DNA of 9,559 bases from Bacteroidales bacterium (GTDB taxonomy: Bacteria > Bacteroidota > Bacteroidia > Bacteroidales > UBA7960), in contig PWIY01000321.1 of NCBI GenBank assembly GCA_003560215.1, forward strand, positions 1 through 9,559. Reading direction: 5' to 3'. How positions within the stretch are numbered: the stretch's first letter is position 1; each line of letters starts with the position of its first letter. Made by a program: the position numbers and the translations under genes. The notes beneath the pieces are model-generated. The model did not search any database and had not been told where the DNA came from. It saw only the letters and a list, made by a program, of their open reading frames with translations. Below, piece by piece: positions 7,711-9,559 of this stretch.

Positions 7711-7800
7711 GGCCTTTGGTTTAAACACGGCCTTTGGTTTAAACACGGCCTTTGGTTTCAACACAGCCCTTGGTTTCAACACAGCCTTTGGTTTCAATCA
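7711..7800. repeat. Five tandem 18-bp repeats between the E2 and exonuclease genes
   Basis: Five head-to-tail 18-bp units: 7711-7728, 7729-7746, 7747-7764, 7765-7782 and 7783-7800. Units 1 and 2 are identical (GGCCTTTGGTTTAAACAC); unit 3 changes the central TTTAAAC to TTTCAAC; units 4 and 5 start with A and keep the C; unit 4 has CCCTTG for CCTTTG, and unit 5 ends in ATCA. Since 18 is a multiple of three, several frames stay open (for example TAFGLN on + and KPKAVF on -), which produces spurious ORFs. The gradient of variants from left to right suggests stepwise duplication, the identical left units being the newest. I see no evidence that it is translated. Confidence 0.9.
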
Positions 7801-7814
7801 GGCATGCGGGCGCT

Positions 7815-7838
7815 CCGGAGGGTATTTATACCGTCCGG
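7815..7838. promoter_or_regulatory. Interrupted dyad upstream of the exonuclease promoter box
   Basis: CCGGA-G-GGTAT, a TT centre, then ATACC-G-TCCGG: an 11-bp dyad with a single G/G mismatch at 7820/7833. GCATG (7802-7806) and CATGC (7841-7845) add an outer, slightly off-centre pair. It lies between the tandem repeats and the -7-like box at 7873, where an operator or a hairpin for upstream transcripts could sit. Its function is unknown. Confidence 0.4.
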
Positions 7839-7872
7839 GCCATGCAGGTTCTCTCCGCAGCAAGATTTGTTG

Positions 7873-7880
7873 TACCTTCG
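7873..7880 (+). promoter_or_regulatory. -7-like box of the exonuclease/FAH unit
   Basis: TACCTTCG differs from TAnnTTTG at one position and is followed by C, as is common at Bacteroidetes starts. Transcription from about 7886 would leave a leader of about 34 bases before the ATG at 7920. No clear TTG stands at the -33 distance. The position supports the downstream ATG as the true exonuclease start and makes the repeats upstream untranscribed from here. Confidence 0.4.
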
Positions 7881-7919
7881 CAGAAAACTTACCTGTTCAT
7901 TCAAAACAACAAATACAAC

Positions 7920-8750
7920 ATGGAGTTAAATCTCACCAGGCCCATTGCCTTTTTCGATCTGGAAACAACAGGAACCAACGTGGTAAAGGATCGCATTGTG
8001 GAGATCAGCATTTTTAAAGTACTGCCCAACAACCACACAGAATCGCTTACCAGGCTGGTTAACCCGACCATTCCCATTTCGCCCGAATCAACCGCAGTTC
8101 ATGGGATCAAAGATGAAGACGTGGCCGATGCCCCGACCTTTGCCCAGCTGGCACCCACCCTTGAAAAGTTTCTGGAAAACTGTGACCTGGCCGGCTACAA
8201 CTCCAACAGATTCGATGTGCCCATGCTGATTGAGGAGTTTTTACGCTGCGGCATTCAGTTTGACATCAAAAAGCGCCGGCTTGTGGACGTCCAGAATATT
8301 TTCCATAAAATGGAACCACGCAACCTGAGGGCGGCCTATCGGTTTTACTGCGGGAAAGATCTTACAGATGCCCATGCAGCTGAGGCAGACACCAGGGCCA
8401 CCTATGAAATCCTGCTTGCCCAGATCAGGCATTATGAGGGGGTTGAATATGAAGATAAAGACGGCCGCGTAACCAGGCCTGTAAAAAATGACATTCAGGC
8501 ATTGTATGAGTTTTCCTACAATCATAACAATGCCGATCTTTCCGGCCACATCGGTTACAACAAAAAAGGAAAGGAAATTTTCAATTTCGGCAAGTACAAA
8601 GGAAAAGAGGTGGAGGAAGTGTTTAAAAAAGAGGCCCAGTATTTTGACTGGATGATGAAAGCAGACTTCCCCCTTTCCACAAAAAATACCATACAGTCGG
8701 TCATACTGCGGGGATTTGACAAGGGAAATGCCATCCTGAAAGATCAATAG
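7920..8750 (+). CDS. DEDDh-type 3'-5' exonuclease with ExoX-like C-terminal domain
   Basis: Probable 3'-5' exonuclease of the DnaQ/RNase T superfamily acting on DNA (or RNA) ends with two metal ions. The 276 residues begin with the DEDDh fold: D13 and E15 in FFDLETTG, D99 in NSNRFDVPML, and H152 with D157 in HAAEADTRAT, so all five catalytic residues are present. HGIKDEDVADAPTF (61-74) is the usual segment after motif I. The C-terminal part (about 205-276), with FNFGKYKGKEVEEV (221-234) and YFDWMMKADFP, matches the small domain found after ExoX-like nucleases. The reading frame is open further upstream to 7752, but that would add 56 residues translated from the 18-bp repeats and the promoter-like region; I therefore choose the ATG at 7920, right before the catalytic domain. 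The FAH-like gene starts 5 bp after its stop. A role in repair or replication proofreading is a family inference. Confidence 0.9.
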   Translation: MELNLTRPIAFFDLETTGTNVVKDRIVEISIFKVLPNNHTESLTRLVNPTIPISPESTAVHGIKDEDVADAPTFAQLAPTLEKFLENCDLAGYNSNRFDVPMLIEEFLRCGIQFDIKKRRLVDVQNIFHKMEPRNLRAAYRFYCGKDLTDAHAAEADTRATYEILLAQIRHYEGVEYEDKDGRVTRPVKNDIQALYEFSYNHNNADLSGHIGYNKKGKEIFNFGKYKGKEVEEVFKKEAQYFDWMMKADFPLSTKNTIQSVILRGFDKGNAILKDQ

Positions 8751-8755
8751 CAGGC

Positions 8756-9367
8756 ATGAAGATCATCTGCATTTCAGGGAACTACCCTGTACCGGCCAAC
8801 AGCAAAGTGAAGGGTTTCTCAGGACCTCCCCGCATGTACCTGAAGCCGGAAACTGCACTTATCAGAGGCAGGATGCCCTTTTTTCTTCCCGGGTTCTCAG
8901 GCCGGATACATGCAGGGGCCGAACTGGCGGTTCGAATCGGGAAGCTGGGAAAAAACATTCTTCCCCGCTTTGCCCACACTTATTACAGTGAAATCGGACT
9001 GGCGGTCAATTTTACCGCCACTGATCATCTTCAAATGTGTATCAGGGAGGGGAAGCCCTGGGATGAAGCTACCTCTTTTGACGGGTCGCTGAAGCTATCG
9101 AATTTCATTCCGTTGCATGACCTTCCCGATCCGGACAACATCAGCTTTTCACTGGATTGCACAGGGGATAAAAAACAAGAGGGTCAGAGCAGTCAGATGA
9201 TCATGCCATTGAGTCAGCTCATAGCCCATGTCTCTTCATTCGTAACCCTTAAAATCGGGGATTACCTGTTAACAGGTTCTCCTCCGGGTTGTTTGCAGGT
9301 CAGACCGGAAGACAGACTGGAGGGCTGGATTGCCGGGGAAAAAACCATTTCAATCACCATCAAATAA
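8756..9367 (+). CDS. Fumarylacetoacetate hydrolase (FAH)-family protein with a degenerate active site
   Basis: The 203 residues match the compact single-domain FAH fold (FAHD1/YcgM type): KIICISGNY, YLKPETALI (28-36), PFFLPGFSGRIH (41-52), YYSEIGLAVNFT (76-87), SFDGSLKLSNF, QEGQSSQMI and LLTGSPPG (171-178). Active members are Mg2+-dependent acylpyruvate hydrolases or oxaloacetate decarboxylases. Compared from memory with human FAHD1 (H30, E33, E71, E73, D102, K123), this protein has P13, S16, G54, E56, N85 and T106: one of three metal ligands remains, and the lid His-Glu pair and the lysine are gone. I infer a binding or structural role, or an altered chemistry, rather than normal FAH activity. 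The frame is intact with good family spacing to the end, so it is not a decayed pseudogene. The ATG lies 5 bp after the exonuclease stop, so the pair is co-transcribed. The fold call is firm, the function unknown. Confidence 0.87.
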   Translation: MKIICISGNYPVPANSKVKGFSGPPRMYLKPETALIRGRMPFFLPGFSGRIHAGAELAVRIGKLGKNILPRFAHTYYSEIGLAVNFTATDHLQMCIREGKPWDEATSFDGSLKLSNFIPLHDLPDPDNISFSLDCTGDKKQEGQSSQMIMPLSQLIAHVSSFVTLKIGDYLLTGSPPGCLQVRPEDRLEGWIAGEKTISITIK

Positions 9368-9377
9368 CCATCCTACC

Positions 9378-9396
9378 ACACAATTGTGTACTTTTG
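9378..9396 (+). promoter_or_regulatory. Promoter-like -7 box overlapped by a 12-bp palindrome
   Basis: TACTTTTG (9389-9396) is an exact TAnnTTTG on the + strand. The perfect palindrome ACACAATTGTGT (9378-9389) ends on its first base, in the place where a repressor would block the promoter. No TTG element is found at the -33 distance. Transcription would start at about 9402 and run straight into the hairpin array. About two 12-bp palindromes are expected by chance in a window this long, so only the placement is suggestive. Confidence 0.35.
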
Positions 9397-9421
9397 CAAC
9401 AACCAATTAACCAACAACCAA

Positions 9422-9515
9422 GGGGGCGAAGCCCCCGTTAACCAAAGTGGCGTCAGCCACAACTAACTAACAGGCGCGACAGCGCCGAAACCAACAACCG
9501 GAGGCGCGCAGCGCC
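9422..9515. repeat. Array of four GC-rich hairpins with A/C-rich linkers
   Basis: Four perfect hairpins in 94 bp: GGGGGC-GAA-GCCCCC (9422-9436), GTGGC-GTCA-GCCAC (9447-9460), GGCGC-GACA-GCGCC (9473-9486) and GGCGC-GCA-GCGCC (9503-9515). Each has the core GC-G..A-GC with a 3- or 4-base loop that begins with G and ends with A. The first contains GCGAAGC, known as an unusually stable DNA mini-hairpin. The linkers before and between them are made mostly of A and C (AACCAACAACC-like), so they would stay single-stranded. No T-runs follow, so they are not + strand terminators. The rest of the gap to 9559 shows no gene. It could be a structured RNA, a long leader for a gene beyond the window, or an intergenic repeat family. 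Confidence 0.8.
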
Positions 9516-9559
9516 GACCAAACCGCATATACTTCTTTACCTTGCGTACATTGTCTTCA

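Noticed and set aside
7552..7797. Minus-strand 81-residue frame with KPKAVF repeats
   Set aside because: It comes from the 18-bp tandem repeats and then runs antisense through the E2 3' end; the repeat peptide exists only because the unit is a multiple of three, and no start signal or promoter supports it.
7679..8017. Plus-strand 112-residue frame with TAFGLN repeats
   Set aside because: It overlaps the exonuclease in another frame, consists of repeat peptide plus low-quality sequence, and resembles no family.
8241..8747. 168-residue minus-strand frame opposite the exonuclease
   Set aside because: The exonuclease on the + strand has all catalytic motifs over the same bases; the antisense frame shows no recognisable domain and is a shadow.
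9422..9515. CRISPR-like array or rho-independent terminators at the right end
   Set aside because: The units share a loop rule but not a repeat sequence, linkers are low-complexity and similar rather than unique spacers, and no T-run follows any hairpin on the + strand.
9538..9545. TACCTTGC as a promoter box for the next gene
   Set aside because: It differs from TAnnTTTG at the last two positions and the gene it would serve is outside the window.

Overview
The window looks like a chromosomal segment of a member of the Bacteroidota, probably in the Bacteroidales/Marinilabiliales range. Three things point there: the protein sequences read like the Bacteroidetes versions of their families (RecR, class IV aminotransferase, SSS symporter, E2 acyltransferase); purine-rich Shine-Dalgarno boxes are scarce; and several gaps carry the Bacteroidetes -7 promoter box TAnnTTTG. 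No phage, plasmid, insertion-sequence or CRISPR genes are visible, so most of the segment is ordinary core metabolism and maintenance.

Layout. The left edge holds the 3' two thirds or less of dacB (PBP4-type D-Ala-D-Ala carboxypeptidase, + strand), cut by the window and carrying a perfect 16-bp inverted repeat at its first bases. ilvE (branched-chain aminotransferase, +) follows and ends at a small hairpin with a T-run. It converges on a minus-strand solute:sodium symporter. A 117-bp divergent promoter region separates the symporter from a tight two-gene unit, recR and a large glycosyltransferase fusion (+). Next is a stand-alone 2-oxo acid dehydrogenase E2 (+), then a 277-bp non-coding gap with five 18-bp tandem repeats, a dyad and a promoter-like box. 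A second tight pair follows, a DEDDh 3'-5' exonuclease and a fumarylacetoacetate hydrolase (FAH)-fold protein (+). The right end, about 190 bp, is non-coding and holds a 12-bp palindrome on a -7 box and four regularly spaced GC hairpins.

How the genes relate. The genes do not form one pathway. recR (recombinational repair) and the exonuclease are DNA-maintenance genes, each transcribed with an apparently unrelated downstream partner only 5 bp away. ilvE and the E2 could both serve branched-chain amino acid metabolism (transamination, then oxidative decarboxylation of the keto acids), but they are 4.4 kb apart with an opposite-strand gene between them, so this is only a thematic link.

Most notable observations: (1) the FAH-family protein lacks most of the catalytic and metal-binding residues expected of the family and looks like a pseudoenzyme; (2) the glycosyltransferase is fused to what appears to be a collapsed phosphoglycosyl transferase lacking its catalytic Asp-Glu; (3) the right-hand intergenic region is an array of GNA/GNNA-loop hairpins joined by A/C-rich linkers behind a promoter-like box, a candidate structured RNA or uncharacterised repeat family.
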